From CAISIP01 sp031396205 (GTDB lineage Bacteria; Pseudomonadota; Gammaproteobacteria; Burkholderiales; Burkholderiaceae_C): a DNA stretch of 64,000 bases. Position 1 is the stretch's first letter; the number at the start of each line of letters is the position of its first letter. The notes beneath the pieces are model-generated. The model had not been told where the DNA came from. It worked only from the letters and a program-made list of their open reading frames with translations, and searched no databases. The position numbers and the translations under genes are program-made. The stretch is taken from assembly GCA_031396205.1 (NCBI GenBank), contig JANNKH010000074.1:1-64000 (forward strand), written 5' to 3'. Shown piece after piece: positions 52,038-61,664 of the stretch.

Positions 52038-53660
52038 CTACATCCGGAAAAGGCCGAACGTCGTGTCCGGAATCGGTGCATTGAGTGACGCACTCAGGCC
52101 CAGCGCCAGCACCCGTCGCGTGTCGGCCGGGTCGATCACGCCGTCATCCCACAGCCGTGCCGTGGCGAAATACGGATGGCCCTGCTCCTCGTACTGGTTG
52201 CGGATCGGCGCCTTGAAGGCTTCCTCCTCCTCCATGCTCCAGCGCTCGCCCCGACCCTCGATACCGTCGCGCCGCACCGTGGCCAGTACCGCGGCGGCCT
52301 GCTCGCCGCCCATGACCGAGATGCGCGCGTTCGGCCACATCCACAGGAAACGCGGCGAGAAGGCGCGACCGCACATGCCATAGTTTCCGGCACCGAAACT
52401 GCCACCGATGATGATGGTGAACTTGGGCACTGCGGCGGTCGCCACAGCCGTCACCATCTTGGCACCGTTGCGCGCAATGCCCTCATTCTCGTATTTGCGC
52501 CCCACCATGAAGCCGGTGATGTTCTGCAAAAACACCAGCGGCACCTTGCGTTGGCAGCACAGTTCAATGAAATGGGTGCCCTTGAGCGCCGACTCGCTGA
52601 ACAGGATGCCGTTGTTGGCGATGATGCCCACCGGCATGCCTTCGACGTGCGCAAAACCGCAGACCAGCGTAGTGCCGTAGCGCGCCTTGAACTCGTCGAA
52701 TTCGGAGCCGTCGACGACGCGGGCGATGATCTCGCGCACGTCGAATGGCTTGCGGGTGTCGACCGGGATCACGCCATAGAGCTCCTGAGCATCGAAACGT
52801 GGTTCTGCCGGGGCCACATGCACCACCGACTTGCGCTTGGCACTGTTGAGATTGCGGATCGCGTTGCGGGCGATCTGTAGTGCATGCAGGTCGTTTTCGG
52901 CGAGGTGGTCGACCACGCCAGACAGGCGGGTGTGCACATCCCCACCGCCGAGGTCTTCTGCGCTGACTACCTCGCCGGTGGCCGCTTTCACCAGCGGCGG
53001 GCCGCCCAGGAAGATGGTGCCCTGGTTGCGCACAATGATGCTCTCGTCGCTCATGGCCGGCACATACGCGCCGCCAGCGGTGCAGCTGCCCATCACCACC
53101 GCCACCTGCGCAATACCCTGCGCACTCAGGTTGGCCTGGTTGAAGAAGATGCGGCCAAAGTGGTCGCGATCCGGAAACACCTCGTCCTGGTTCGGCAGAT
53201 TGGCGCCGCCGGAATCGACCAGGTAGATGCAGGGCAGGCGGTTCTGCTGCGCAATCTCCTGCGCCCGCACGTGCTTCTTGACGGTCAGTGGATAGTAGGT
53301 TCCACCCTTGACCGTCGCATCGTTGCACACCACCATGCAATCAATACCGCTGACACGACCGATGCCGGCGATGAGTCCGGCGCACGGCGCACTGTCGCTG
53401 CCGTCTCGATCCGGATACATGCCCAGAGCCGCCAAAGGACTGAGCTCCAGGAACGGCGTGCCAGGATCGAGCAGCATCTGCACCCGGTCCCGCGGCAGCA
53501 GCTTGCCGCGCGCCGTGTGCTTGGCCCGGGCTGCGTCTCCACCACCATGCTGTGCCTTGGCAATCTGGGTATTGAGGTCGGCCACCACCGCGCGCATGGC
53601 ATTGGCGTTGGCCAGGAAGTCGCTCGCGCGCGGGTTTAGTTTTGATTCGAGTATCGGCAT
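52038..53660 (-). CDS. liuB: 3-methylcrotonyl-CoA carboxylase beta subunit (carboxyltransferase)
   Basis: A 540-residue crotonase-fold carboxyltransferase with two subdomains: VDSGGANLPNQDEVFPD and GSCTAGGAYVPAMSD in the N-terminal half, GFMVGRKYENEGIARNGAKM and GGSFGAGNYGMCGRAF in the C-terminal half, the MccB-specific oxyanion loops. With the alpha subunit it makes 3-methylglutaconyl-CoA. Full family length. Confidence 0.94.
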   Translation of the reverse strand: MPILESKLNPRASDFLANANAMRAVVADLNTQIAKAQHGGGDAARAKHTARGKLLPRDRVQMLLDPGTPFLELSPLAALGMYPDRDGSDSAPCAGLIAGIGRVSGIDCMVVCNDATVKGGTYYPLTVKKHVRAQEIAQQNRLPCIYLVDSGGANLPNQDEVFPDRDHFGRIFFNQANLSAQGIAQVAVVMGSCTAGGAYVPAMSDESIIVRNQGTIFLGGPPLVKAATGEVVSAEDLGGGDVHTRLSGVVDHLAENDLHALQIARNAIRNLNSAKRKSVVHVAPAEPRFDAQELYGVIPVDTRKPFDVREIIARVVDGSEFDEFKARYGTTLVCGFAHVEGMPVGIIANNGILFSESALKGTHFIELCCQRKVPLVFLQNITGFMVGRKYENEGIARNGAKMVTAVATAAVPKFTIIIGGSFGAGNYGMCGRAFSPRFLWMWPNARISVMGGEQAAAVLATVRRDGIEGRGERWSMEEEEAFKAPIRNQYEEQGHPYFATARLWDDGVIDPADTRRVLALGLSASLNAPIPDTTFGLFRM

Positions 53661-53699
53661 GTCGATTCCTGCTTCTTGTTCGTTGTCTGCCCGATGGAA

Positions 53700-54350
53700 C
53701 TACTGCAGCAGCTGCGCCAGATCAGCCATGTCGGCAAACACCTCGGATGCACCGGCATCGCGCAGTGCAGCCCCCTCACCCTGCGGCGCATAGGCGAACA
53801 CGAAAGCACCAGCAGCAATGCCCGCCGTGACACCCGTCACCGTGTCCTCTATGACTGCGCAGCGTTTGGGATCGACCTTGAGCGCGTCGGCCGCAGCGAG
53901 ATACACGTCAGGAAACGGCTTGGAACGCGGTGTCTCGTAGCCGCTGAATATGCGACCCTCGAAATAGTTCATCAGGCCGACCTTGCGCAGCTGCAGCTCG
54001 ACCTTGAAACGGTCCGCGCCGGAGGCGCAGGCAATCCGCGCGCCATAGCCGGCATGGATACAGTGCACCGCCTCATGGATGTTCGGAATGGGCATCAGTT
54101 GCTCCATCAATGCGGCGTTGCGGCGCTGCTGGAACTGGGCCAACCAAACCGCGTCCACTGCGCGCCCGGTGTGACTGGCGATCAGGGCCAACTCCTCCTT
54201 CAGCGCCTTGCCTACGAAATGGCGCATGCACTCTTGCTGGGTGAGCTGCCAGCCGAGTTCTCGCAGCATTGCGCGCAGCACACGGTTGGTAATCGGTTCG
54301 GAGTCGACCAGTACGCCATCGCAGTCAAACAGCACGGCTTCAAACTTCAT
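53700..54350 (-). CDS. HAD phosphatase (beta-phosphoglucomutase-like)
   Basis: A 216-residue HAD hydrolase: motif I LFDCDGVLVDSE (near residue 10), Ser in motif II (IACASGADRFKVE), Lys in PRSKPFPDVYL and motif IV VIEDTVTGVTAGIAAG. The cap type is that of phosphoglycolate or sugar phosphate phosphatases. Substrate unknown. ATG 54350 starts the conserved N-terminus. Confidence 0.87.
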   Translation of the reverse strand: MKFEAVLFDCDGVLVDSEPITNRVLRAMLRELGWQLTQQECMRHFVGKALKEELALIASHTGRAVDAVWLAQFQQRRNAALMEQLMPIPNIHEAVHCIHAGYGARIACASGADRFKVELQLRKVGLMNYFEGRIFSGYETPRSKPFPDVYLAAADALKVDPKRCAVIEDTVTGVTAGIAAGAFVFAYAPQGEGAALRDAGASEVFADMADLAQLLQ

Positions 54351-54387
54351 AAGGCAAAGTCCTGCGGCTGGCTCTGCGCAATTGCAC

Positions 54388-54810
54388 TCATGGCTTGCCC
54401 TTGCTTCGCGCCTTGCTCTCATCGAGTGTCTCGGTCGGTGCGCCGGCCTTGGTCCATCCCGCCCAGCCGCCGTCGATGTGGGCGACATTGGTCATGCCCA
54501 TGTCCTGCAGCGACTTGGCCGCCAGCGCGCTGCGCCAGCCGGCGCCACAAAACAGCACGAACTGGCGCGATTCGTCGGCGAACACCGGCTTGTGGTAGGG
54601 CGACGCAGGATCGACCCAGAACTCCAGCATGCCGCGCGGCGCATGCAAGGCGCCGATGATCGTTCCGCCCGCGAGCTCGCGGATGTCGCGGATGTCGACG
54701 ATCTGCAGAGCGGGGTCCTCCAGGCGCGCGCGCACCTGCTCGACGCTGTAGGTCGTCACCTCGGCCATCGCTTCGTTCACCAGCTGTTGGTATCCCTTGG
54801 TGATTGGCAT
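54388..54810 (-). CDS. rhodanese-like sulfurtransferase
   Basis: A 140-residue single-domain rhodanese. The active-site loop is FCGAGWRSALAAK, with Cys near residue 88, and VDIRDIRELAGGTIIGALHAP is the family N-terminal motif. It transfers sulfane sulfur to thiol acceptors; physiological partner unknown. GGAG precedes the ATG. Confidence 0.9.
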   Translation of the reverse strand: MPITKGYQQLVNEAMAEVTTYSVEQVRARLEDPALQIVDIRDIRELAGGTIIGALHAPRGMLEFWVDPASPYHKPVFADESRQFVLFCGAGWRSALAAKSLQDMGMTNVAHIDGGWAGWTKAGAPTETLDESKARSKGKP

Positions 54811-54908
54811 GTCGCTCGCTCCGAATTTGTAAGGGCTTTCGGCCCGTTGTCGATTGCTTTCAAGGGTCCAAGGTGGCCCAGTTTCCGGTCAGGATCAGTA
54901 CCGACGCA

Positions 54909-56039
54909 TCAGGCCAGGGCCCGCTGAATCAGCATCTTTTGCACATCGCTGGTGCCTTCGTATATTTGGCACACCCGCACATCGCGGTAAATGCGTTCCA
55001 ACGGGAAGTCAGCCACATAACCATAACCGCCCAGGGTCTGGATCGCCGCTGAACACACCTGCTCGGCCATCTCGCTGGCGAACAGTTTCGCCATCGCTGC
55101 TTCTTTAAGACAGGGTTGGCCAGCGTCACGCAGGCTCGCAGCATGCCAGATCAGCTGGCGCGCCGCCTCAATGCGGGTGGCGCAATCGGCCAGCCGGAAG
55201 CTGACCGCCTGATGGCTGAAAATCGGCTGCCCGAAACTCTCGCGCTGCTTGGCATAGTCCAGCGCAACCTCGAACGCGCTGCGCGCCATGCCGACACTTT
55301 GCGCGGCGATACCGATCCGCCCACCTTCGAGCCCGCCGAGCGCGATGCGATAACCCTCACCCTCGGCCCCGATCCGGTTGTCGACCGGAATCCGGCAGTT
55401 GTCCAGGTTGATCTGCGCCGTGTCGCTGCTGTGCTGGCCCAACTTGTCCTCCAGTCGCGCCACCAGATAGCCGGTTGCGTCGGTAGGCACCAGAAACGCG
55501 CTCATGCCCTTTTTGCCAGCGGCCTTGTCGGTCACTGCAATGACGATCATGACCTGTCCATTCTTGCCGCTGGTGATGAACTGCTTTACACCATTGAGTA
55601 CGTAGCTGTCCTTGTCGCGCACAGCAGTGGTACGCAGCGCGGATGCATCCGAGCCGACATGGGGTTCGGTCAGTGCAAACCCGCCGAGCAACTTGCCCTG
55701 GGCCAGCGGAGTCAGCCAGCGTTTCTTCTGTTCGGCACTGCCGTGCGCCATCAGGATCGCGTTGACCGGGCAGTTGGTCACACTGATGGTGGTGCTGGTA
55801 CCACCATCGCCGGCGGCGATTTCCTCCAGCACCAGCGCCAGTGTCAGGTAATCCAGGTTGGCGCCGCCGTATTCCTCCGGCACGCATATGCCGTACGCGC
55901 CCAGTTCAGCCAACCCCTGATGCGCCTCTTTCGGGAAATGGTGTTCCTTGTCCCAGCGCGGCGCGTGGGGCCAGAGCTGTTCACGGGCAAATGCGCGCAC
56001 CGCGTCGCGCACCATTTCCTGGTCCTGGGTCAGCAACAT
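54909..56039 (-). CDS. acyl-CoA dehydrogenase
   Basis: A 376-residue flavoenzyme with FALTEPHVGSDASALRT (FAD/acyl pocket), GGRIGIAAQSVGMARSAFEVAL and IQTLGGYGYVADFPLERIYRD-type C-terminus with the catalytic Glu in YEGTSDVQ. Short-chain/butyryl type most likely. It probably serves branched-chain or fatty acyl-CoA oxidation beside the thiolase gene, 42 bases upstream. Confidence 0.9.
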   Translation of the reverse strand: MLLTQDQEMVRDAVRAFAREQLWPHAPRWDKEHHFPKEAHQGLAELGAYGICVPEEYGGANLDYLTLALVLEEIAAGDGGTSTTISVTNCPVNAILMAHGSAEQKKRWLTPLAQGKLLGGFALTEPHVGSDASALRTTAVRDKDSYVLNGVKQFITSGKNGQVMIVIAVTDKAAGKKGMSAFLVPTDATGYLVARLEDKLGQHSSDTAQINLDNCRIPVDNRIGAEGEGYRIALGGLEGGRIGIAAQSVGMARSAFEVALDYAKQRESFGQPIFSHQAVSFRLADCATRIEAARQLIWHAASLRDAGQPCLKEAAMAKLFASEMAEQVCSAAIQTLGGYGYVADFPLERIYRDVRVCQIYEGTSDVQKMLIQRALA

Positions 56040-56081
56040 CGCGGCCTCCTGAATCGATAGGTGATGGGCTAGCCGAGCGGC

Positions 56082-57275
56082 TCAGACCAGTTCCAGCGCC
56101 ACGGCAGTGGCCTCGCCGCCGCCAATGCACAGCGTGGCCAGGCCACGCTTCTTGCCGCGGGCCTGCAGAGCATGGATCAGCGTGACCATGATGCGGGCGC
56201 CGCTGGCGCCGATCGGGTGACCCAGCGCGCAGGCACCACCATTGACGTTGACGATATCGTGCGACAGCTGGAGTTCAGCCATCAGAGCCATCGGCACCAC
56301 CGCAAACGCTTCGTTGACTTCCCACAGATCCACATCGTGCGCGCTCCAGCCAGCCTTGGCCAATGCCTTGCGGGTGGCGCCCACTGGCGCGGTGGTGAAC
56401 CAATTGGGCTCCTGCGCATGGATGGCGTGCGACACGATCCGGGCCAGTGGCTTGGCGCCGAGCTGAGCGGCCGTCGATGCGCGCATCATCACCAGGGCGG
56501 CTGCGCCGTCATTGATCGACGAGCTCGACGCCGCGGTGATGGTGCCGTCCTTCTTGAATGCCGGCTTGAGGGTGGGAATCTTTTCCAGCTTGACGCGGCC
56601 CGGGCCTTCGTCGATGGAAACCAGCGTGTTGCCGCTGCGGCCTTTGACGGTGACGGGCGTGATTTCGGTCGCAAACGCGCCGGACTCGGTGGCCGCTTTC
56701 GCGCGCTGCACCGACGCCGTGGCGAACGCATCCTGCGCCTCGCGTGTAAATGCATACTTGGCCGCACAATCCTCGCCGAAAGTGCCCATGGCACGACCCG
56801 GCTCGTAGGCATCTTCCAGGCCATCGAGCATCATGTGGTCATAGACCTTGTCGTGCCCGATCCGCATGCCACCGCGCCCCTTGAGCAACAGGTAAGGCGC
56901 GTTGGTCATGCTCTCCATGCCGCCGGCAACGATGACGTCCTGGCTGCCGGCCAGCAGCATGTCATGCGCAAACATGGCGGCGCGCATGCCGGAACCACAC
57001 ATCTTGGACAGCGTCACCGCGCCCGCGCTCATCGGCAAGCCGCCCTTGAGGGCCGCCTGCCGGGCCGGCGCCTGTCCCTGCCCGGCCATCAGGCAGTTTC
57101 CGAACAGCACTTCGCCCACCTGGTCGGCAGCCACACCGGAGCGTTGCATGGCGGCGGCAATCGCGGCGCCGCCAAGATCGTGCGCGCTGAGCGACGCGAA
57201 ATCGCCCTGGAAACTGCCCATGGGGGTGCGGGCGGCGCCGACGATGACGACAGGATCAGATTGGTTCTGGGACAT
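56082..57275 (-). CDS. acetyl-CoA C-acyltransferase (thiolase)
   Basis: A 397-residue thiolase with the nucleophilic Cys in LSKMCGSGMRAAM (near residue 88), NVNGGACALGHPIGASGARI with the catalytic His, and CIGGGEATA with the second Cys. It condenses or cleaves acetoacetyl-CoA, fitting the acetoacetate end of leucine breakdown. AAGGAG lies 8 bases before ATG 57275; a GTG three codons earlier is less likely. Confidence 0.94.
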   Translation of the reverse strand: MSQNQSDPVVIVGAARTPMGSFQGDFASLSAHDLGGAAIAAAMQRSGVAADQVGEVLFGNCLMAGQGQAPARQAALKGGLPMSAGAVTLSKMCGSGMRAAMFAHDMLLAGSQDVIVAGGMESMTNAPYLLLKGRGGMRIGHDKVYDHMMLDGLEDAYEPGRAMGTFGEDCAAKYAFTREAQDAFATASVQRAKAATESGAFATEITPVTVKGRSGNTLVSIDEGPGRVKLEKIPTLKPAFKKDGTITAASSSSINDGAAALVMMRASTAAQLGAKPLARIVSHAIHAQEPNWFTTAPVGATRKALAKAGWSAHDVDLWEVNEAFAVVPMALMAELQLSHDIVNVNGGACALGHPIGASGARIMVTLIHALQARGKKRGLATLCIGGGEATAVALELV

Positions 57276-57324
57276 GGGGTTCACTCCTTCACGAATGGGT
57301 CAATGGGATGGTACGGGGGCTGGC

Positions 57325-59163
57325 TCAACCCAGATCTGTTTCGGCCGACGCGGTAAACCGCTTGTCCTGCTCATACGGAAATACATCGAATACATGTCCC
57401 TGGGCGATTCGCTCCTTGTGGGCTTGCCAGAAACTGGCCTCCAGCAGGTCGGCGTGATGGCGCATGAACACTTCACGCACCGCCGGATTGCCCAGCAGGA
57501 ATGGCCCGAAAGTTTCGGGGAACACATCCTTCGGACCGACCGTGTACCAGACCTCGCCACTCATCGCGTCCTCTTCATTGCGCGGCTCGGGGACACGCCG
57601 GAAGTTGCAGTCGGTGATGTATTCGATCTCGTCGTAGTCGTAGAACACGACTTTCCCATGGCGGGTGATGCCGAAGTTCTTCCACAGCATGTCACCGGGG
57701 AAGATATTGGCGGCCACCAGGTCTTTGATCGCGTTGCCATACTCGACCACGCCGCGTTCGATCTGCTGATGCGCGCGGATGGCGACCGGATCCTTCGGGT
57801 CGCAGGAGTTGCCGGCGTCGAACGCCTCCTGCAAATAGATGTTGAGCGGAATCATGCGCCGCTCGATGTAGACATGCTGCAGGATCACCTCCATCTGGCC
57901 GTCGCCGTCGCGATCGCTGATCTCCAGCAGGCTAGGGGCGAACTTCTCGATCTCGGCAATCAATTCGTCGTCGAATCGCGCGCGCGGAAACGCCACTCCG
58001 CTGTATTCGAGGGTGTCGGCCATGCGACCAACCCGGTCGTGCTGCTTGACCAGCAGGTACTTGCCCTTGATCTGCTCGCGGGTCGTCTCCTTTTGCGGCG
58101 GATAAAAGTCCTTGATAACCTTGAACACATAGGGAAATGACGGCAGGTCGAACACCAGCATCACCATGCCTTTGATACCTGGCGCGATGCGAAAATTGTC
58201 GGTCGAGTGCCGCAGGTGGTGCAGGAAATCGCGGTAGAACAGGTTCTTGCCCTGCTTTTGCAGGCCCAGCGCGCTGTAGAGCTCATTGCGCGGCTTGCGC
58301 GGCATCATGCTGCGCAGGAACTGCACATAGGCGCTTGGCACCTCCATGTCGACCATGAAATAGGCCCGCGCAAAGCTGAACAGGATCAGCATGTCGGCCT
58401 CGCCGAACAGCGCTGCGTCGATCACCAGCTTGCCGGCCTTGTTGTGCAGCAGTGGCAATGCAAAAGGCTCCTCGGTAAAGCCGTTGATGATCTTGCCGAC
58501 GATGTAAGCGCCCTTGTTGCGAAAAAACAGGCCCGACAGCACCTGCACCTGGAAATTGGCCCGCAGCGCGACTTCGCCCATGCGTTTGTGCATGGCCTGG
58601 GCCACGAAGCCGCAGTCGCGCGGCAGACTCGCGAAACCGCGGCGAAGGTCAAAATCGCCGACGATCTGCTCGAGCACCTGCCGCAGATTGTCCTGCGAAG
58701 GGTAGTAGGAGCGGTAAGTAGGCAAGGCCGCCGGTTCGTCGTTCTCGATATATTCGGTGCTGACGGCGGGCCGCACAAAGATGAAGTCGTTCTGAAAATA
58801 GCTCCGGTGCAGTATCTTGGTGGTGACCGAATTGAAGAAGGTTTCGGCCAGCTCTGGCTGGTGGTGGTCCACCAGCAGGCCGATGTAGTGCAGCTTGACC
58901 TGCTGCCAGACTTCCATTGGCAGGTCGCCCGCCTTGAACTCGCGCTCCAGGCGACGCGAGCATTCCCGCACCCGCAAATCGTAGAACTCTATCCGCTCGC
59001 GTTGCGCCCGCTGCTGGCCATGCCAGTCGGCCGTCTCGAAACGGTGCTTGGCGCGCGCCGACTCGGTGCGAAACAAGCGGTAATGGCGGTTGAATCCATC
59101 CATCATTGCCTGCGCAATGCCGTACGCGACCGTGGAATCAAGTCTTTGGGGAAACACGTGCAA
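57325..59163 (-). CDS. aceK: isocitrate dehydrogenase kinase/phosphatase
   Basis: A 612-residue bifunctional enzyme that phosphorylates and dephosphorylates isocitrate dehydrogenase, switching carbon into the glyoxylate bypass. APGIKGMVMLVFDLPSFPYVFKVIKD-type P-loop region (near residue 320) and NIFPGDMLWKNFGITRHGKVVFYDYDE (near 490, catalytic loop and metal site) identify it. Length is normal. Its place next to acetyl-CoA-producing catabolic genes is sensible, since acetyl-CoA growth needs the bypass. Confidence 0.96.
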   Translation of the reverse strand: MHVFPQRLDSTVAYGIAQAMMDGFNRHYRLFRTESARAKHRFETADWHGQQRAQRERIEFYDLRVRECSRRLEREFKAGDLPMEVWQQVKLHYIGLLVDHHQPELAETFFNSVTTKILHRSYFQNDFIFVRPAVSTEYIENDEPAALPTYRSYYPSQDNLRQVLEQIVGDFDLRRGFASLPRDCGFVAQAMHKRMGEVALRANFQVQVLSGLFFRNKGAYIVGKIINGFTEEPFALPLLHNKAGKLVIDAALFGEADMLILFSFARAYFMVDMEVPSAYVQFLRSMMPRKPRNELYSALGLQKQGKNLFYRDFLHHLRHSTDNFRIAPGIKGMVMLVFDLPSFPYVFKVIKDFYPPQKETTREQIKGKYLLVKQHDRVGRMADTLEYSGVAFPRARFDDELIAEIEKFAPSLLEISDRDGDGQMEVILQHVYIERRMIPLNIYLQEAFDAGNSCDPKDPVAIRAHQQIERGVVEYGNAIKDLVAANIFPGDMLWKNFGITRHGKVVFYDYDEIEYITDCNFRRVPEPRNEEDAMSGEVWYTVGPKDVFPETFGPFLLGNPAVREVFMRHHADLLEASFWQAHKERIAQGHVFDVFPYEQDKRFTASAETDLG

Positions 59164-59181
59164 GGCTCCGGGAAGGGCTTC

Positions 59182-59844
59182 TCAGCCGCGGTCGACTTCC
59201 GATACATGGGCCACCGCAACCCGGTACAGGCCATCGAGCCACTCGGTTCCCGGCACTGTCATGTTCAGGTCCTTGAGCAGCCCATCCTTAAGACCATACA
59301 CCCAGCCATGCAGCGTCAGCTTCTGACCGCGGTCCCACGCATCGCGCACAACCGTCGTGTGGGCGACGTTGACCACCTGTTCAATGACGTTGAGTTCGCA
59401 CAGCACATCATGGCGCAAATGGGCGGGCGTGTGCTCCAGCAAACTGGAGTGCCGATCGCGCACATCCTGCACATGGCGCAGCCAATTGTCGGCAAGGCCG
59501 ACCCGGATATTCTGCAGTGCCGCCTGGACACCGCCGCAACCGTAATGTCCCACCACGATCACATGCTCGACCTTGAGCTGCTCGACCGCAAACTGGATGG
59601 TCGACAAGGCATTGAGGTCGGAATGCACGACCACATTGGCCACATTGCGGTGCACGAACACTTCACCGGGCTCCAGCCCGGTGATCTGGTTGGCAGGAAC
59701 GCGACTGTCCGAACAGCCGATCCACATGTATTGGGGTCGCTGCTGCGCTTTTAGCGACGTGAAGAATCCAGGGCGCTCGGCCTCCATGCGCGCCGCCCAT
59801 TCGCGATTGTGGGCAAATAGTTCTTCGAGTGAGGATGTGGTCAT
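59182..59844 (-). CDS. can: beta-class carbonic anhydrase
   Basis: A 220-residue enzyme with zinc ligands in CSDSRVPA (Cys44, Asp46) and HYGCGG (His and Cys near 100), HRNVANVV and GWVYGLKDG. It interconverts CO2 and bicarbonate. Next to the biotin carboxylase genes, it may help supply bicarbonate for 3-methylcrotonyl-CoA carboxylation. Confidence 0.95.
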   Translation of the reverse strand: MTTSSLEELFAHNREWAARMEAERPGFFTSLKAQQRPQYMWIGCSDSRVPANQITGLEPGEVFVHRNVANVVVHSDLNALSTIQFAVEQLKVEHVIVVGHYGCGGVQAALQNIRVGLADNWLRHVQDVRDRHSSLLEHTPAHLRHDVLCELNVIEQVVNVAHTTVVRDAWDRGQKLTLHGWVYGLKDGLLKDLNMTVPGTEWLDGLYRVAVAHVSEVDRG

Positions 59845-59871
59845 GGGACGATTGTGCCTAAGCGCGTGAAG

Positions 59872-61053
59872 TCAAACGGTCTCGTTGTATAACTCGCGCC
59901 CGATCAGCATGCGCCGGATCTCGCTGGTGCCGGCGCCGATCTCATACAACTTGGCATCGCGCCATAGACGACCCAGCGGGTAATCGTTGATATAGCCGTT
60001 ACCGCCAAAGAGCTGGATGCCTTCGCCTGCCATCCAGGTTGCCTTCTCGGCGCACCACAGGATCACCGACGCGCAGTCCTTGCGTACCTGGCGCACATGA
60101 TCGCTACCCAGGGCATCGAGGTTCTTGCCTACGGTGTAGCAATAGGCCCGGCCCGCCTGCAGCACGGTGTACATGTCGGCCACCTTGCCTTGCACCAGCT
60201 GGAATTCCCCGATGCTCTGGCCGAACTGCTTGCGGTCATGGATGGAGGGGATCACGTTGTCCATCACCGACTGCATGATGCCGATCGGGCCGGCCGACAG
60301 GACGGCGCGCTCGTAGTCGAGGCCGCTCATCAAAACCTTGGCGCCACCGTTGAGCCCGCCCAGGATGTTGTCCTGCGGAACCTCGACATTGTCAAACACC
60401 AGTTCGCCGGTATGGCTGCCACGCATGCCGAGTTTGTCGAGCTTTTGCGCAATCGAGAATCCCTGCATGCCCTTTTCGATCAGGAATGCGGTCACCCCGC
60501 GTGCGCCGAGTTCGGGTTCGGTCTTGGCATAGACCACCAACGTGTCGGCGTCCGGGCCATTGGTGATCCAGAACTTGCTGCCATTGAGCAGGTAATAGCC
60601 CCCCTTGTCCTCGGCCTTGAGCTTCATCGAGATGACGTCGCTGCCGGCACCGGACTCGCTCATCGCCAGCGCGCCGACATGTTCGCCGGAGATCAGGCTG
60701 GGCAGGTATTTTTTGCGCTGCGCATCGCTGCCGTTGCGCTTGATCTGGTTGACGCACAGGTTGCTGTGTGCGCCGTAACTCAGTCCCACTGAAGCCGACG
60801 CCCGGCTGATTTCCTCCATCGCGATCATGTGCGCCAGGTAACCCATGCCGGCACCGCCATATTCCTCGCCGACCGTGATTCCGAGAACGCCAATGGCGCC
60901 CATCTTGGGCCACAGGTCCATCGGAAACTGGTCGCTACGGTCTATTTCCGCGGCGCGCGGCGCAATTTCGACCTGCGCGAACGCGTGCACCGCGTCGCGC
61001 AATGCGTCAATGTCTTCTCCAAGCTGAAAGTCGAGTCCGGGCATTGACGTCAT
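59872..61053 (-). CDS. liuA: isovaleryl-CoA dehydrogenase
   Basis: A 393-residue acyl-CoA dehydrogenase with the IVD-type catalytic Glu in SGLDYERAVLSAGP, ALAMSESGAGSDVISMKLKA and the C-terminal FGGNGYINDYPLGRLWRDAKLYEIGAGTSEIRR pattern. It makes 3-methylcrotonyl-CoA from isovaleryl-CoA, the committed leucine step. AGGAG lies 6 bases before ATG 61053; the frame is open to 61116. Downstream of the thioesterase gene and its LiuR box. Confidence 0.94.
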   Translation of the reverse strand: MTSMPGLDFQLGEDIDALRDAVHAFAQVEIAPRAAEIDRSDQFPMDLWPKMGAIGVLGITVGEEYGGAGMGYLAHMIAMEEISRASASVGLSYGAHSNLCVNQIKRNGSDAQRKKYLPSLISGEHVGALAMSESGAGSDVISMKLKAEDKGGYYLLNGSKFWITNGPDADTLVVYAKTEPELGARGVTAFLIEKGMQGFSIAQKLDKLGMRGSHTGELVFDNVEVPQDNILGGLNGGAKVLMSGLDYERAVLSAGPIGIMQSVMDNVIPSIHDRKQFGQSIGEFQLVQGKVADMYTVLQAGRAYCYTVGKNLDALGSDHVRQVRKDCASVILWCAEKATWMAGEGIQLFGGNGYINDYPLGRLWRDAKLYEIGAGTSEIRRMLIGRELYNETV

Positions 61054-61112
61054 GGGGTTCTCCTGATGGAACGGGGGATAGGTTGCGCAAAGTGCGAGCG
61101 CAGGCGCGCGTA

Positions 61113-61571
61113 TCAATAGGTCTTGGCCACCGGCATCAGCGTCTGTTGCATCACGGCGCAGTCGGTCTGATCGCCCTGGTCGTTCACATGCACGACGGTA
61201 GCGGTAGTGACGATGATGCGCTTTCCGACGCGCACCACCCGCCCGGTTGCCCGTAAACTGCCGCCACGCAGCGCGGCCAGGAAGTTGATCTTGTATTCGA
61301 CGGTCGTCACTTCCATGCCATCGGGGGCCACCGTCAAACCAGCGTAGCCGCCAGCGATATCCGCCAGGGCGCCCATGGCCCCGCCGTGAAAGCCCCCTTG
61401 CTGCTGGGTCACTCTGTCAGAGTAAGGAAGCTCCAGCTCACAGTGGCCGGGAGCAACTTTCAGCAGGCGCACGCCGAGCAGCGACATCATGCCCTGCCGC
61501 TGCAAACTGGCCTGGACACGCAACTGCATTGCGAGATGCAAGGGATTGGCGGCTGATGCTGGCTGGGTCAT
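61113..61571 (-). CDS. PaaI-type hotdog thioesterase
   Basis: A 152-residue hotdog-fold protein with GGFHGGAMGALADIAGG (the PaaI catalytic helix region) and VEYKINFLAALRGG. It hydrolyses an acyl-CoA, perhaps rescuing CoA from a leucine-pathway intermediate. It is the first gene after the LiuR box at 61595-61615, 24 bases upstream, and has no obvious ribosome binding site. Product specificity unknown. Confidence 0.85.
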   Translation of the reverse strand: MTQPASAANPLHLAMQLRVQASLQRQGMMSLLGVRLLKVAPGHCELELPYSDRVTQQQGGFHGGAMGALADIAGGYAGLTVAPDGMEVTTVEYKINFLAALRGGSLRATGRVVRVGKRIIVTTATVVHVNDQGDQTDCAVMQQTLMPVAKTY

Positions 61572-61594
61572 GGCTGAGGCGTCGCATGGTTTAC

Positions 61595-61615
61595 GTTTAC
61601 GTAAACGTCAATTAT
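61595..61615. promoter_or_regulatory. LiuR-type operator before the thioesterase-liuA genes
   Basis: A 16-base perfect palindrome ACGTTTACGTAAACGT (61595-61610). With its CAATT tail it is identical over 21 bases to the site at 62166-62186. On the minus strand it reads TTGACGTTTACGTAAACGT, whose TTGACG could be a -35 box for leftward transcription. Palindromes of this kind are reported for LiuR (from memory). Confidence 0.75.
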
Positions 61616-61664
61616 GGCGGATGTCGCATCAAAAGTCACCCGAAAGCGCCTCGGCGGTGCAGGC

